A stretch of DNA of 64,000 bases from Clostridia bacterium (GCA_017502165.1 JAFVVO010000010.1:1-64000), one strand, 5' to 3'; positions 1 through 9,042 are shown, counted from the first letter of the stretch. Notes: generated by a model from the sequence alone, not told the origin. Made by a program: numbers and translations.

Positions 1-56
1 AACCCACGACCTCTAGCGTGACAGGCTAGCGCTCTAACCAGCTGAGCTACCGGGCC
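1..56 (-). tRNA. tRNA-Asp (GTC), 3' part cut by window start
   Basis: Read on the minus strand, the acceptor strand GGCCCGG pairs with sequence beyond the window. A D-arm (GCTC..GAGC) and an anticodon stem CTAGC/GCTAG enclosing the loop CTGTCAC are visible, which gives anticodon GTC (Asp). The T-arm is incomplete because the window begins inside it. It lies 5 bases from tRNA-Val, so the two are probably co-transcribed. Confidence 0.9.
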
Positions 57-61
57 AATGA

Positions 62-137
62 TGGTGGGAACAATAGGGCTCGAACCTATGACCCTCTGCT
101 TGTAAGGCAGATGCTCTCCCAGCTGAGCTATGCTCCC
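62..137 (-). tRNA. tRNA-Val (TAC)
   Basis: A complete 76-base cloverleaf can be read on the minus strand. The acceptor GGGAGCA pairs with TGTTCCC, the anticodon stem TCTGC/GCAGA holds the loop CTTACAA (anticodon TAC, Val), the T-loop is GGTTCGAGCC, and the CCA end is encoded. It is upstream of tRNA-Asp in the direction of transcription. Confidence 0.95.
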
Positions 138-204
138 ATCATATGCGTGCTTCTTTCAAAGCGTAGTAATTATATTATAGATAAATTGTTTTGTCAACTG
201 TTTT

Positions 205-900
205 TTAACTAAATTTCGTCATATCTTTTTGGAGCTTCTTTATTATTCTTTTTTCAAGACGTGAAATGTAAGATTGAGATATTCCTAATTTATCGGCAAC
301 CTCCTTTTGCGTCAGTTCCCGTGGACAGTCTATGCCAAACCGCAGCTTTATTATCTCTCTTTCTCGCGGATTAAGTCGATCAATAAGCAGCCGCAGCATT
401 TTTATATCGTCCTTTTCGTCCATATCCTTATGTACTATATCGGCGTCGGTGCCAAGAATATCCGAAAGCAACAGAGCGTTACCGTCCCAATCAACCTTGA
501 GAGGCTCTTCAAAGGAAACCTCCCCCTTGATTTTAGAGGTGCGACGCAGGAACATCAGAATTTCGTTTTCAATGCATCTTGAAGCGTAGGTTGCAAGACG
601 AATTTGCTTATCTCCGTTATAGGTGTTAACCGCCTTAATCAGCCCGATTGCGCCAATGCCCGTTAAATCTTCAATGGAAATTCCCGTATTTTCGAACTTT
701 TTTGCAATGTACACCACAAGCCGAAGATTATGTTCAATGAGCTTTGAACGCGCCCAATCTTCACCGTTTTTTAAGCCTTCCAGCGCTTGCTCCTCTTCTT
801 CTCCCTCAAGGGGCGGAGGAAGGGTTTGACTTCCGCCAACATAATATATGCGCTGAAAAGAAAAAAGTTGTCTTAATTTTTCAAATAATCTTTTTAACAT
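205..900 (-). CDS. sigE: RNA polymerase sporulation sigma factor SigE
   Basis: Mother-cell-specific sigma factor of sporulation, made as an inactive precursor. The 231-residue product has a short hydrophobic/basic pro-sequence (about residues 1-26, ending in YYVGG) followed by LPPPL, the typical start of mature sigma-E. Sigma region 2 lies at about residues 55-125 ([16 protein letters not shown], then [14 protein letters not shown]) and region 4 with its helix-turn-helix at about 170-228 ([23 protein letters not shown] is the HTH, quoted in part). The start ATG follows AAAGGAG. It overlaps the end of spoIIGA, which encodes the membrane protease that removes the pro-sequence, matching the B. 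subtilis spoIIG operon. SigK is a possible confusion, but the pro-sequence and the partner gene favour SigE. Confidence 0.95.
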   Translation of the reverse strand: MLKRLFEKLRQLFSFQRIYYVGGSQTLPPPLEGEEEEQALEGLKNGEDWARSKLIEHNLRLVVYIAKKFENTGISIEDLTGIGAIGLIKAVNTYNGDKQIRLATYASRCIENEILMFLRRTSKIKGEVSFEEPLKVDWDGNALLLSDILGTDADIVHKDMDEKDDIKMLRLLIDRLNPREREIIKLRFGIDCPRELTQKEVADKLGISQSYISRLEKRIIKKLQKDMTKFS

Positions 901-1660
901 ATTTTCTCCTTTATTAAATCAGGATTTGCCAAAGCGGAAAAGCTTGGTGAAAATCTGTTTTCGCAAAGAGCGACCACGCAATCTATTTCAACCGTTTCAC
1001 CGTTAAAGGTCAGATGCGCCGATTTTGGTCTGAAGCCTACCAGCGCCCCGCTATCCCCCACGCAAGAATAGGGAATTATAAGCGGTTTGATTTTTTCTTC
1101 CTCTGCCCCCTGCAGAGCACTCTTTTCTATTAAAACTACGGGAGTAGAACCGTAATAAAGTGAATTTCCCGTATCAATAAGGCAGGGAATTTCCTTTCCC
1201 AGCACAAAAAGCATTCCCGTATGCTCACGGGCACGGGTCCGTTGCATTAAGGGAACCAATAACTTGTAAAAGATAACGGCAAAAAGCACGGAGCAAAGGG
1301 CTATAACAAACAAAAGACCGTCAGAATAGAAAATTCCGTTTTCTAAAGAAGAGGCAAACAGCAAATTTATCACTCCAAACAAAGCACCTGCAAGAATGAG
1401 CATACTTGCAAATAAGTGTAAATAAGCGGTGATTTTCTTTTTTCCGAAGCAAATAAGGAGCATTGACGCAAGGCAAGCGAATTTGGTTAAGGGAGAGTTA
1501 AACCCGTTCCACAAAGGCAAAGGCAGGCGTAAACTGCACCAAAAACGCTTGCTAAAAAAACGTGTTTGCATTTTTGGTTAGTAATTTTGCCCGAAATCAA
1601 AAGCAAAAAACAGTCTACTGCGAAGTTTTCCAAAAACACCAGTTCAACGTAAATTATCAT
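894..1660 (-). CDS. spoIIGA: sigma-E processing peptidase SpoIIGA, split by a frameshift
   Basis: Membrane-bound aspartic-type protease that activates pro-sigma-E. The N-terminal membrane part (starting [13 protein letters not shown] at ATG 1660, after AAGGTG) is in one frame and stops at 1487-1489. The rest, with further membrane segments and the catalytic [10 protein letters not shown] motif (Asp codon near 1173-1175), continues in the -1 frame from about 1502 to 894. Joined, the two parts give a protein of normal family layout: five or so N-terminal membrane helices, then a soluble protease domain. At the junction lies G GGT TTA (1499-1505), which has the form of a -1 slippery heptamer. 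The gene may therefore be mutated, mis-sequenced, or translated by frameshifting. It overlaps sigE by a few bases. Confidence 0.85.
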
Positions 1661-1723
1661 CTGCTTCACCTTAAACCTTAAAGCCCCGGAGGCTTAATTT
1701 TGCCGCAACGTTTCGGTACTTTA

Positions 1724-1729
1724 ATTGTA
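1724..1729 (-). promoter_or_regulatory. possible spoIIGA -10 (TACAAT) with Spo0A-like box upstream
   Basis: TACAAT on the minus strand, about 60 bases before the spoIIGA start. About 20 bases further upstream is CCGACAA (around 1751-1757), which resembles a degenerate Spo0A box (consensus TTCGACA). The B. subtilis spoIIG promoter is a sigma-A promoter with an over-long spacer activated by Spo0A. This is an inference from spacing and resemblance only. Confidence 0.3.
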
Positions 1730-1845
1730 GCAAAATCAAAATAAAAAGGTTGTCGGTTAAGGATAGAAAATTTTGACATTTTTGCACTATTTCTTATTCA
1801 GAGTATTTTTCAATTTCAAAATAAAAAAATCACCAAATTTTCTCT

Positions 1846-1873
1846 TTGATTTTTTGGAAGCTTGTGATATAAT
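1846..1873 (+). promoter_or_regulatory. sigma-A promoter for degV-rplI
   Basis: TTGATT, 16-base spacer, TATAAT with an extended -10 (TGaTATAAT). The promoter is 60 bases before the DegV start. Confidence 0.7.
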
Positions 1874-1932
1874 TAAGTTGTATTTATATATTATTTTATA
1901 TCGCGGCGGTTTTCGTCGCAAAAGGAGAAAAA

Positions 1933-2781
1933 ATGAAGAAGATTAAAATTCTTTCTGACTCTACGTCAGACCTCTCCAAAGAACTGCTTGAGAAATACGA
2001 TATAGCCGTTCTTCCCTTGCAGGTTAACTTAGGTGAGGAAAGCCGTTTCGACGGAAAAGATGTTACCCCCGATGAAATTTATGCCTGGGCTGACAAAAAT
2101 GGCAAAACCCCCACAACAAGCGCTCCGTCCCCCGATGCTGCAGAAAAATTTATCGGTGCATACGCTGCAGATTACGATTTAATCGTCTTTACTATCAGTA
2201 GCGAAATGTCTTCAACCTATCAGGTTCTTTGCAACGCGGCATCAAACTTCCCCGAATCAAAGATCACCGTTATTGACAGCCGCAACCTTTCAACAGGTAT
2301 TGGTTTGCAGGTTGTTACCGCTGCCGAAATGGCTAAAAACGGCGCAGACTATGATGCGATAATTGCAAAAATCAACGAGATTATTCCCAAGGTACGCGCA
2401 GGCTTTGTTGTTGAAGACGTTCTGTTTTTACACAAAGGCGGAAGATGCTCTGCTTTGGCGGCTTTTGGCGCTACCGCACTTAAGCTTCGCCCCACGTTAG
2501 CAGTTGTTGACGGATTTATTAAGGTTGACAAAAAGGTGCGCGGTGATATTCACAGTGCCACAATGAAATATGCAAAGGGACTTGAAGAAAACATCTTAAA
2601 CGCCGACGAGGAAGTGGTGTTTATCACCCATTCAGGCACAAGTCAGGAAATTATTGACGACGTTTATGCATACGTTTCTTCCCTTAACAAATTCAAAAAC
2701 ATATATATTACCCGTGCAGGCTGTGTTGTTTCTTCACATTGCGGCGCAGGTACTTTAGGTGTATTATTCATATCAAAATAA
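1933..2781 (+). CDS. DegV family fatty-acid-binding protein
   Basis: DegV/FakB proteins bind a fatty acid and present it to a kinase (FakA) for phosphorylation and entry into phospholipid synthesis. The 282-residue product is full length. It starts with the family's SDSTSDLSKELL segment, carries TSAPSPDAAEKF at about residues 58-70 (lipid carboxylate-binding region) and HKGGRCS at about 166-172 (C-terminal lobe). The ATG follows AAAGGAG. It lies 18 bases before rplI and is probably co-transcribed. The specific lipid bound and the partner kinase cannot be read from this window. Confidence 0.9.
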   Translation: MKKIKILSDSTSDLSKELLEKYDIAVLPLQVNLGEESRFDGKDVTPDEIYAWADKNGKTPTTSAPSPDAAEKFIGAYAADYDLIVFTISSEMSSTYQVLCNAASNFPESKITVIDSRNLSTGIGLQVVTAAEMAKNGADYDAIIAKINEIIPKVRAGFVVEDVLFLHKGGRCSALAAFGATALKLRPTLAVVDGFIKVDKKVRGDIHSATMKYAKGLEENILNADEEVVFITHSGTSQEIIDDVYAYVSSLNKFKNIYITRAGCVVSSHCGAGTLGVLFISK

Positions 2782-2799
2782 TTTTTACGAGGTGATTTT

Positions 2800-3240
2800 A
2801 TGAAGGTAATACTTTTAGCAGACGTAAAGGGTTCAGGCAAAAAAAATCAGATAATTGACGTTAATGACGGTTATGCCCGTAACTTCCTTATTCCCAGAAA
2901 ATTAGCAAAGGAAGCAACTGCAACAAATCTTAACGCAGTTAACGTTGCAAACGAAGCCGAAGCCCACCGCAAGCAAGTGCAAAAGGCAGAAGCCATTGAA
3001 AACGCCAAAAAACTTGAAAAATTAAGTGTTACCATCATAGGTAAAGGCGGAAACGGCAAAATGTTCGGCTCACTTTCTTCTATTGACGTTGCAAACGCCA
3101 TTAAAGCTCAGCACAATCTTGATATCGATAAGAAGAAAATCGACGTTCCCAGTATGAAAACAGCCGGTGAATATACCGCAACACTCAAGCTCTTCCCCGA
3201 CGTTTCAGCAAAATTAAAGGTTATTGTTGAGGTTGAGTAA
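2800..3240 (+). CDS. rplI: 50S ribosomal protein L9
   Basis: Large-subunit protein L9, which binds 23S rRNA near the base of the L1 stalk. The 146-residue product has the standard layout: an N-terminal RNA-binding domain ([19 protein letters not shown], then [17 protein letters not shown]), a long central helix and a C-terminal domain with [15 protein letters not shown] at about residues 78-92. It starts at an ATG after GAGGTG, follows the DegV gene closely, and ends just before a strong terminator. Confidence 0.97.
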   Translation: MKVILLADVKGSGKKNQIIDVNDGYARNFLIPRKLAKEATATNLNAVNVANEAEAHRKQVQKAEAIENAKKLEKLSVTIIGKGGNGKMFGSLSSIDVANAIKAQHNLDIDKKKIDVPSMKTAGEYTATLKLFPDVSAKLKVIVEVE

Positions 3241-3250
3241 ATAAAAAAAC

Positions 3251-3285
3251 AGAAGGTGGATATTTTTCCACCTTCTTATTTTTAT
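3251..3285 (+). terminator. rho-independent terminator after rplI
   Basis: Perfect 10-bp stem AGAAGGTGGA / TCCACCTTCT with a 6-base loop, followed by a T-rich tract. Confidence 0.9.
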
Positions 3286-3294
3286 ATATTGAAA

Positions 3295-4035
3295 TTATTT
3301 ATTTAATTCAAAGACTTTGGTTACAACTACATCGTCCCAATTGTCTACCTCTTCATCTTCTAAATCAGCTAATGGCAAAAACTCAAAAATAACTTGAGTA
3401 CCATCTTCAGAAAAACGAATATCTTTAATGGTTGACCTAATAACATATGTAATACCTTCCAACCCCTCTGTAAACTGCATTCTATCTTTATTATAATCAA
3501 AAGCATTATGCACTACTATACGTTTTCCTTCTGTAAAATATGCAATTAAATCATTTTTAACCGCAACAGGACCTTCATAGTAGCTGGAAGCTACGCCTTT
3601 TTCAACATCATATAATTTACATGTAGGAAAAACGTTTGTTCCGCCGAAACCATATTCCAATACTACTATGTTCCCTTGTTGAGAAATATTGAAGACTCCC
3701 CTATACCCGTGGTAGCCTTTATCTAACAAATTACCTGCATTATCGTATATTTCGTAAAAATCTCCAACGTGTTTATCACTTTGTTTTATTACGTAATTTT
3801 TTGTCTGTTCTACAACTTTAATGAAAGTGTCTTCAAAGTTTTCGAAAGTATTATAATAGACGTCGGAATTGTCTTCCTCATCGTTTTCCTTATCACCGTT
3901 ATTTTGTCCGCCAGAATCTTGATTTCCGATATTTTGGTCACTTGTTCCCGGCACATCATTCTTCTGACCGTCATCACAGCCCACTATAGACATTCCTATT
4001 AACAAAACAAGTACCAAGCATAAAAGTTTTTTCAT
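3295..4035 (-). CDS. putative lipoprotein, function unknown
   Basis: I do not recognise the family. The product starts MKKLLCLVLVLLIGMSIVGC, a lipoprotein signal peptide with the lipid-modified Cys at about residue 20. Next comes a low-complexity linker rich in Asn, Gly, Gln, Asp and Glu (about residues 23-60), then a soluble domain of about 180 residues that looks like beta-strand repeats (NIVVLEYGFGG, KNDLIAYFTEGKRIVVHN). It may be a beta-propeller-like or sensor domain; this is inference. ATG 4035 is preferred over GTG 4044 because the latter overlaps the ribosome-binding site GGGTGA. It is convergent with rplI. Confidence 0.7.
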   Translation of the reverse strand: MKKLLCLVLVLLIGMSIVGCDDGQKNDVPGTSDQNIGNQDSGGQNNGDKENDEEDNSDVYYNTFENFEDTFIKVVEQTKNYVIKQSDKHVGDFYEIYDNAGNLLDKGYHGYRGVFNISQQGNIVVLEYGFGGTNVFPTCKLYDVEKGVASSYYEGPVAVKNDLIAYFTEGKRIVVHNAFDYNKDRMQFTEGLEGITYVIRSTIKDIRFSEDGTQVIFEFLPLADLEDEEVDNWDDVVVTKVFELNK

Positions 4036-4156
4036 TATAATCACCCTTTTTTATTATATCAAACAAAAAAAGCGAACGCAAGATATTATTGCTCAAGTCA
4101 TTATTTTTATTTATCAGAAACGAGTACAAAAATTATAAAAAAACAAAAATATTCTG

Positions 4157-4185
4157 TTGACTTAAATTGAGAATTACAGTATAAT
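4157..4185 (+). promoter_or_regulatory. promoter for tRNA-Leu
   Basis: TTGACT, 17-base spacer, TATAAT, placed 26 bases upstream of the tRNA. Confidence 0.85.
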
Positions 4186-4211
4186 ATACCCGTTAATCAA
4201 ATGATTGACTT

Positions 4212-4300
4212 GCCGGAGTGGCGGAATAGGCAGACGCCCGGGACTTAAAATCCCGTGGGTAGTAATACCCGTACCGGTTCGACCCCGGTCTTCGGCACCA
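4212..4300 (+). tRNA. tRNA-Leu (TAA)
   Basis: An 89-base class II tRNA. The acceptor GCCGGAG pairs with CTTCGGC, the anticodon loop CTTAAAA gives TAA, the long variable arm GTGGGTAGTAATACCCGT is typical of leucine tRNAs, the T-loop is GGTTCGACCCC, and CCA is encoded. Confidence 0.97.
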
Positions 4301-4301
4301 A

Positions 4302-4333
4302 AAAGAACAACTCAAGCGAGTTGTTCTTTTTTT
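4302..4333 (+). terminator. terminator after tRNA-Leu
   Basis: Stem AAAGAACAACTC / GAGTTGTTCTTT with loop AAGC, followed by a run of T. Confidence 0.9.
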
Positions 4334-4357
4334 GTTTTCATTTATCAAAAAAAAATA

Positions 4358-4388
4358 AAAGCCACTATTTTTCATAGTGACTTTTTTT
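4358..4388 (-). terminator. terminator after ftsZ
   Basis: On the minus strand GTCACTAT / ATAGTGGC form a stem around a short A-rich loop and are followed by a T-rich tract. It is 14 bases past the ftsZ stop. Confidence 0.85.
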
Positions 4389-4401
4389 GTTTGTAATTAA
4401 A

Positions 4402-5688
4402 TTATCTGCGATGTCTTCTTGTGATGGCGGGCATATCGAAATCGATATCGTCATCATATTCGTCTTCCTCTTCATCCTCATCGTTGTTCATAAAGGAGGA
4501 AAAGATACCGCCGCGTTTTGCAGGAGCCTCGTCTTCAGCTTCTACTGCTCTGCGTCTTTCTTCACGTCTGGGCATAAAGATTTCATCATCGTCAACCTCT
4601 TCAACCTCCATTTTGGAAGCAGCGCTTGAGCCTGCGTTGAAGTTAGTCATAACAAGGCCGTCGTCCTCGTTGTCGTATTCGGGCTCAACTGTGCGGGTAA
4701 CACGCTCGGTCATTCTCTGAGGTCTTGAAGGACGTCTGTCATTCTTTTCAAAGCCGGTAGCGATAATAGTAATACGAACTTCGTCGTCAAGACTTTCGTC
4801 AATACCTGCACCGAAGATGATGTTTGCATCGGGAGAAACTGCCTCGTGAACAAGATATGCAGCTTCGTTGATTTCGTTAAGTGAAAGACTTGCGTCACCC
4901 ATAATACTAAGAAGAACGCCTGTTGCACCAGAGATAGTAGTTTCGAGCAAGGGGCTGGAGATTGCGTGCTTTGCAGCGTCGATAGCACGGTTTTCGCCGG
5001 TGCCGATACCGATACCCATGTGAGCAATGCCCTTGTCCTTCATAATGGTACGAACGTCAGCAAAGTCAAGGTTAATGGTGTTGGAGCGAGTAATAAGCTC
5101 GGAAATACCGGATACGCCCTGACGAAGAACCTCGTCTGCCTGACGGAAGGCTTCAGTCATAGAAGTACCCTTGCCAACAACCTGCAAAAGCTTGTCGTTG
5201 GGAATAACGATAAGGGAGTCAACCTCTTCCTTAAGCTCGGCAATACCCTTATCAGCATTGTTTGATCTTGCTCTGCCTTCGAACAAGAAGGGATAAGTTA
5301 CAACGCCAACGGTTAAAATACCCATTTCCTTTGCAACCTCTGCAACGATGGGAGCTGCACCTGTACCGGTTCCGCCGCCCATACCTGCGGTAACGAATAC
5401 CATATCTGCTCCGCGAAGCTGATCCATAATATCGTCACGGCTTTCTTCTGCCGCTTTCTTACCGATTTCAGGATTTGCGCCTGCGCCGGGACCCTTTGTA
5501 ATTTTTTCACCAATCTGTAATTTCTTGTTTGCTTTTGAACGTTGAAGTGCCTGACGGTCGGTATTGATAGCAATGTACTCAACACCCGTAAGACCTGCTG
5601 ATATCATTCTGTCAACAGCATTGTCGCCGGCGCCGCCTACACCTACTACTTTAAGTTGGGCAAAACCCATATCAAGATCGATTTCCAT
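4402..5688 (-). CDS. ftsZ: cell division protein FtsZ
   Basis: Tubulin-like GTPase that forms the Z-ring. The 428-residue protein has the GTP-binding signature [12 protein letters not shown] at about residues 105-116, the catalytic T7 loop region [11 protein letters not shown] at about 205-215, a long acidic linker (about 320-415) and the conserved C-terminal peptide [14 protein letters not shown] that binds FtsA and other partners. ATG 5688 (MEIDLDMGF) has an ideal AAAGGAG; an in-frame TTG at 5706 would swallow that site. It is the last gene of the division cluster, 21 bases after ftsA. Confidence 0.98.
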   Translation of the reverse strand: MEIDLDMGFAQLKVVGVGGAGDNAVDRMISAGLTGVEYIAINTDRQALQRSKANKKLQIGEKITKGPGAGANPEIGKKAAEESRDDIMDQLRGADMVFVTAGMGGGTGTGAAPIVAEVAKEMGILTVGVVTYPFLFEGRARSNNADKGIAELKEEVDSLIVIPNDKLLQVVGKGTSMTEAFRQADEVLRQGVSGISELITRSNTINLDFADVRTIMKDKGIAHMGIGIGTGENRAIDAAKHAISSPLLETTISGATGVLLSIMGDASLSLNEINEAAYLVHEAVSPDANIIFGAGIDESLDDEVRITIIATGFEKNDRRPSRPQRMTERVTRTVEPEYDNEDDGLVMTNFNAGSSAASKMEVEEVDDDEIFMPRREERRRAVEAEDEAPAKRGGIFSSFMNNDEDEEEDEYDDDIDFDMPAITRRHRR

Positions 5689-5709
5689 AATAACTTCTCC
5701 TTTCAAGAG

Positions 5710-6882
5710 TTAAAAACCTAATAAATTTTTTATATTTTCAAAAAAACCTATTTCGTCATCCGTTTCAGCTTCAAGGGCAAGATCCATTACCGCTAAGGCT
5801 GACGCATAACAAGGTTGATTGAAGCGTGTTGACTGTGGCGAAATAATGCTGGTGTTACGCTGAATAGCTCTTTGAACAAACTCGCGTAAGCCTCGCATTG
5901 ATGCTCCGCCGCCCGTTAAATATACGGGAACGTAATAAGGAAGATTATATCCGCAGGAAGCAAGATAACGGGAAATTACCTTAAGCATTTCAAGCATTCG
6001 TGCTTCTATGACGCTTTGAACTTGCTGTGCTGAGAATCGCTGAAATTTGTACGTTTCTCTGTCGCAAACCTCATAAACGTCGTCTTCCGTAAGTGAAAGC
6101 CCGAAAATCGAGCGTTTCTTTAATTCTTCTGCCAGGTCTTGCTTGACCTTAAACATTTTAGAAATATCGTTGGTAATATTGGCGCTTCCAAAGGGAAAAA
6201 CCTGATGCACTAAAAGCCCGTCACCCTTGGCCACCGCAACGCTGGTTGAGTTTGCGCCTATATCTATTATAATGGCTCCGCCGTCACGCTTGTCCTGAGG
6301 AGTAAAGCGTATGGCCTGAGCGTATGAAGATGCAACAAGTGTGCTTGGAGCAAAACCGCCGCGGGCAAGTATTTTTGAAACGCCCGAAACAAACCATTTC
6401 TCCGCAAACACGTATGAAATTACTGCGCTGATTTTTCCTGCCTTACGGCTGACCGGCTCCATAGTTCTTCTTGCACCGTCAAGTGTGAAGACTACGGGAC
6501 AGCGATGTATCAGCGTATATTCCTTTGGCACTTCAAGCTTGCTTCTACCTATTTGGTAAAGTTCGTTTATATCCGACTGAGTAATCGTCTTATGTTTAGG
6601 AAATTCAAGCTCTGCCTTAAAGCAGACTACTTTAACGAAATCAGCAGGCACACCGATGTGAACGTTCTTAATTTTCCGCCCTGCCATCTTCTCCGCATCT
6701 CGCAGACAACTGTTTATTGCCCTTGCAAGAGAATGCTTGTCTGCCCATTTACGATTCTTGTATCCCGAATACTGAGCAACCGCAGAGCCTAAAATATGAG
6801 CATCGTCATACTGACCGGCTTCGCTGATTATAGAAACAACCTTACTGGTGCCTATTTCAATTATTGTTGAAATCTGCCTCAT
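5710..6882 (-). CDS. ftsA: cell division protein FtsA (divergent)
   Basis: Actin-like ATPase that tethers FtsZ to the membrane. The 390-residue protein shows phosphate-binding motifs of the actin fold at both ends of the nucleotide pocket (IEIGTSKVVSII near the N-terminus, IDIGANSTSVAVAKGDG at about residues 210-225) and the adenosine motif LTGGGASMRGL at about 322-332. It ends in an amphipathic helix, FFENIKNLLGF, which fits membrane attachment. It diverges from textbook FtsA, so the call leans on length, fold motifs and position directly before ftsZ. GGAGGG lies 8 bases before the ATG. Confidence 0.85.
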   Translation of the reverse strand: MRQISTIIEIGTSKVVSIISEAGQYDDAHILGSAVAQYSGYKNRKWADKHSLARAINSCLRDAEKMAGRKIKNVHIGVPADFVKVVCFKAELEFPKHKTITQSDINELYQIGRSKLEVPKEYTLIHRCPVVFTLDGARRTMEPVSRKAGKISAVISYVFAEKWFVSGVSKILARGGFAPSTLVASSYAQAIRFTPQDKRDGGAIIIDIGANSTSVAVAKGDGLLVHQVFPFGSANITNDISKMFKVKQDLAEELKKRSIFGLSLTEDDVYEVCDRETYKFQRFSAQQVQSVIEARMLEMLKVISRYLASCGYNLPYYVPVYLTGGGASMRGLREFVQRAIQRNTSIISPQSTRFNQPCYASALAVMDLALEAETDDEIGFFENIKNLLGF

Positions 6883-6926
6883 TAGGTTAGCCCTCCGAAT
6901 TTTGAAAGGTATAATACCTCCTATAT

Positions 6927-6954
6927 ATAATAACAGAAAAATAAAAAAAGTTAA
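6927..6954 (-). promoter_or_regulatory. possible promoter for ftsA-ftsZ
   Basis: On the minus strand TTAACT, 16-base spacer, TATTAT, about 45 bases before ftsA and after a terminator-like hairpin. It would let ftsAZ be expressed separately from the upstream mur genes. Confidence 0.5.
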
Positions 6955-6968
6955 AGTGTTTTTTTAAG

Positions 6969-6993
6969 AAAATCGCAATTTTTACGCGATTTT
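6969..6993 (-). terminator. hairpin/possible terminator after ftsQ
   Basis: AATCGC / GCGATT inverted repeat followed on the minus strand by TTTTCTT. The surrounding 6940-7037 segment is otherwise extremely A/T-homopolymeric. The stem is only 6 bp, so termination is likely partial. Confidence 0.5.
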
Positions 6994-7037
6994 TTTACTT
7001 TTTTTAACTTTTTTTACCTTTTTTTGCTTTTTTTATG

Positions 7038-7784
7038 TTATTGGCCGATATAATAACTGTCTGCACTCTCCATATGGAGTACTTGTCCGGCAGTTATTTT
7101 TTCTTTTACGGCGTTGACTGTTACGTCTAAACGCCGTAATCTGTCGTCAGCAGAAAAACTGTTTCCTATCTGAACGGTTATTCCGCCTTCGTAGGTTAAT
7201 CGGATTTTTTCGGGATTTTCCACGTCTATTCCCTTAATTTTATAAACAAGGTCATATTTCTCCATAGCCGTTAAAACAGAGAAAACGCTCTCCATTTTTT
7301 CTGCCGAGTCGCTTTGAATCTGTTTGCCGTACTGGGGCTGGGCAATTCCCATATTGTAAACCACCACCAAGCTGCTGTCGGCAGTATTGTTCAGCCCTAA
7401 GGCAATGCCCTCTTTATCAATAACGTAATAGCCGTTAACTGTGCCTATCTGCGCAACGGCGGAGCGCTCGCGCACCTTAATAACTATTCCCGTGGGGAAC
7501 GTGCGGGTTATATCCTCAACAACAATAAAGGCATTTTGCTCAATATTGGTTTTTGCCTGCGCCTCATCAACGTGAATGATGTTGGTATTATAGTCAATAC
7601 CGCTGGCATTGATGATTTCCTGCTGAGAAAATCTGTTGTTGCCCTCAACGGTTATACTGGTTACGTTAAATAACGAGCTGTTTACGAGCAAAAAGAACAC
7701 AACAATTAATATGAATACGAATATCCACATTAAAATCGGACTTGGTCCGAGATTTTCCTTTCTTTGTTCTTTTCTTTTGCTCAT
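7038..7784 (-). CDS. ftsQ: cell division protein FtsQ/DivIB
   Basis: Bitopic divisome protein that bridges FtsL/FtsB partners and the septal synthase. The product has a short basic cytoplasmic tail (MSKRKEQRKENLG), one membrane helix at about residues 20-40 (ILMWIFVFILIVVFFLLV) and a POTRA domain (FNVTSITVEGNNRFSQQEI at about 44-63, quoted in part), then the beta domain. ATG 7784 follows TTGGAGGAA; the in-frame TTG at 7802 is inside that site. It begins 1 base after the murA stop, so the two are translationally close. Confidence 0.9.
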   Translation of the reverse strand: MSKRKEQRKENLGPSPILMWIFVFILIVVFFLLVNSSLFNVTSITVEGNNRFSQQEIINASGIDYNTNIIHVDEAQAKTNIEQNAFIVVEDITRTFPTGIVIKVRERSAVAQIGTVNGYYVIDKEGIALGLNNTADSSLVVVYNMGIAQPQYGKQIQSDSAEKMESVFSVLTAMEKYDLVYKIKGIDVENPEKIRLTYEGGITVQIGNSFSADDRLRRLDVTVNAVKEKITAGQVLHMESADSYYIGQ

Positions 7785-7785
7785 T

Positions 7786-9042
7786 TTATTCCTCCAAAAC
7801 AACTATTTCACCGCCTAAGGCTTTAAGTTGTTTTTCCAATTCAAAATATCCTCTGTCAATTAGGCCGTCGTCCTTTACGACGGTAATTCCGTCTGCCGCA
7901 AGACCTGCAAGCACTAAGGCCGCACCGCCCCGAAGGTCGTGGGTGTTTACCGTTGCGCCCTTTAATTTTTCAACGCCGCGGATTACTGCCATTCGGTCCT
8001 TAACGGTTATATCGGCGCCCATTTTCTTCAGCTCGCCCGTTAAGCGAAATCTGTTTTCAAACACGTTTTCAATTAAAATACAAGTACCCTTTGCAACGGT
8101 CTGAAGAGTCATCATAGGTGACTGCAAATCCGTTGGAAAGCCCGGATACGGCATGGTTTCAATAATATTTGACGCTTTGAATCTATCGTGGCATCGAACC
8201 ACTATACCCTTATCCTCATCAAGAATTTCGCATCCGCCGTCGCGAAGCTTTCCTGCAAGAACGTTAACACATTCCCGTTGGGCGTTTTTAATGAAAATTT
8301 CGCCCTTTGTTAGCGCTGAAGCTATCATAAAGGTGCCCGTAACTATTCTGTCGGGCATTGCGGAATATTCACAGCCCTCAAGCCTTTCAACGCCGTGAAT
8401 GACTATTCTTCCCGTACCTGCGCCGCTTATTCTGCCGCCCATTTTGTTGATGAAGTTCTGCAAATCAACAATTTCGGGCTCCTTTGCCGCGTTACAGATA
8501 ACCGTTGCTCCCTGAGCTAAGGATGCGGCCATCATAACGTTTTCAGTTGCGCCAACGCTGGGATAATCAAGATAGACCTCGCTTCCCTGAAGCCTTGAGC
8601 AGCTGCAAAGCACGTGACCCTCGGTTTCCGTTACCGTTACGCCTAAATCGCGCAGGCCCTTAAGATGTAAATCAATAGGTCTGATGCCGATATCGCATCC
8701 GCCCGGATACCCAAGCTCTGCCTTTCCCATTCGGGCAAGTAGGGGACCTAAAATAAATATTGACGATCTGAGCTTATGCATAAGCCCGTCGTTCATTGAG
8801 TAGTTATGTATGCTTCGCGTATCAATACGCACCGTTTGGTCGGCGTACTCTATTTTGCAGCCTATGTCGCGAAGCAGGTCCAACATGGTAAGTACGTCGC
8901 TAAGGGGCGGACAGTTGCTTATTTTACATTCTCCCGAGGCGAGAACTACTGCCGCCAATATAGGTAATAATGAATTTTTGGCACCGTGAATTTCCACTTC
9001 TCCCGAAAGAGAATTTCCGCCGCAAATCACTATTTTTTTCAT
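7786..9042 (-). CDS. murA: UDP-N-acetylglucosamine 1-carboxyvinyltransferase MurA
   Basis: First committed step of peptidoglycan precursor synthesis: transfer of enolpyruvate from PEP to UDP-GlcNAc in the cytoplasm. The product is 418 residues, the usual length. Family features include IHGAKNSLLPILAA near the N-terminus and the loop PGGCDIGIRP with the catalytic Cys at residue 116. ATG 9042 follows GAGGTG. Its place between ftsW and ftsQ is where murG and often murC/murB lie in many Firmicutes. Confidence 0.97.
   Translation of the reverse strand: MKKIVICGGNSLSGEVEIHGAKNSLLPILAAVVLASGECKISNCPPLSDVLTMLDLLRDIGCKIEYADQTVRIDTRSIHNYSMNDGLMHKLRSSIFILGPLLARMGKAELGYPGGCDIGIRPIDLHLKGLRDLGVTVTETEGHVLCSCSRLQGSEVYLDYPSVGATENVMMAASLAQGATVICNAAKEPEIVDLQNFINKMGGRISGAGTGRIVIHGVERLEGCEYSAMPDRIVTGTFMIASALTKGEIFIKNAQRECVNVLAGKLRDGGCEILDEDKGIVVRCHDRFKASNIIETMPYPGFPTDLQSPMMTLQTVAKGTCILIENVFENRFRLTGELKKMGADITVKDRMAVIRGVEKLKGATVNTHDLRGGAALVLAGLAADGITVVKDDGLIDRGYFELEKQLKALGGEIVVLEE

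Noticed and set aside
4212-4300. tRNA-Leu as an integration site of a mobile element
   Set aside because: No integrase, no duplicated tRNA 3' end and no element-like gene content nearby.
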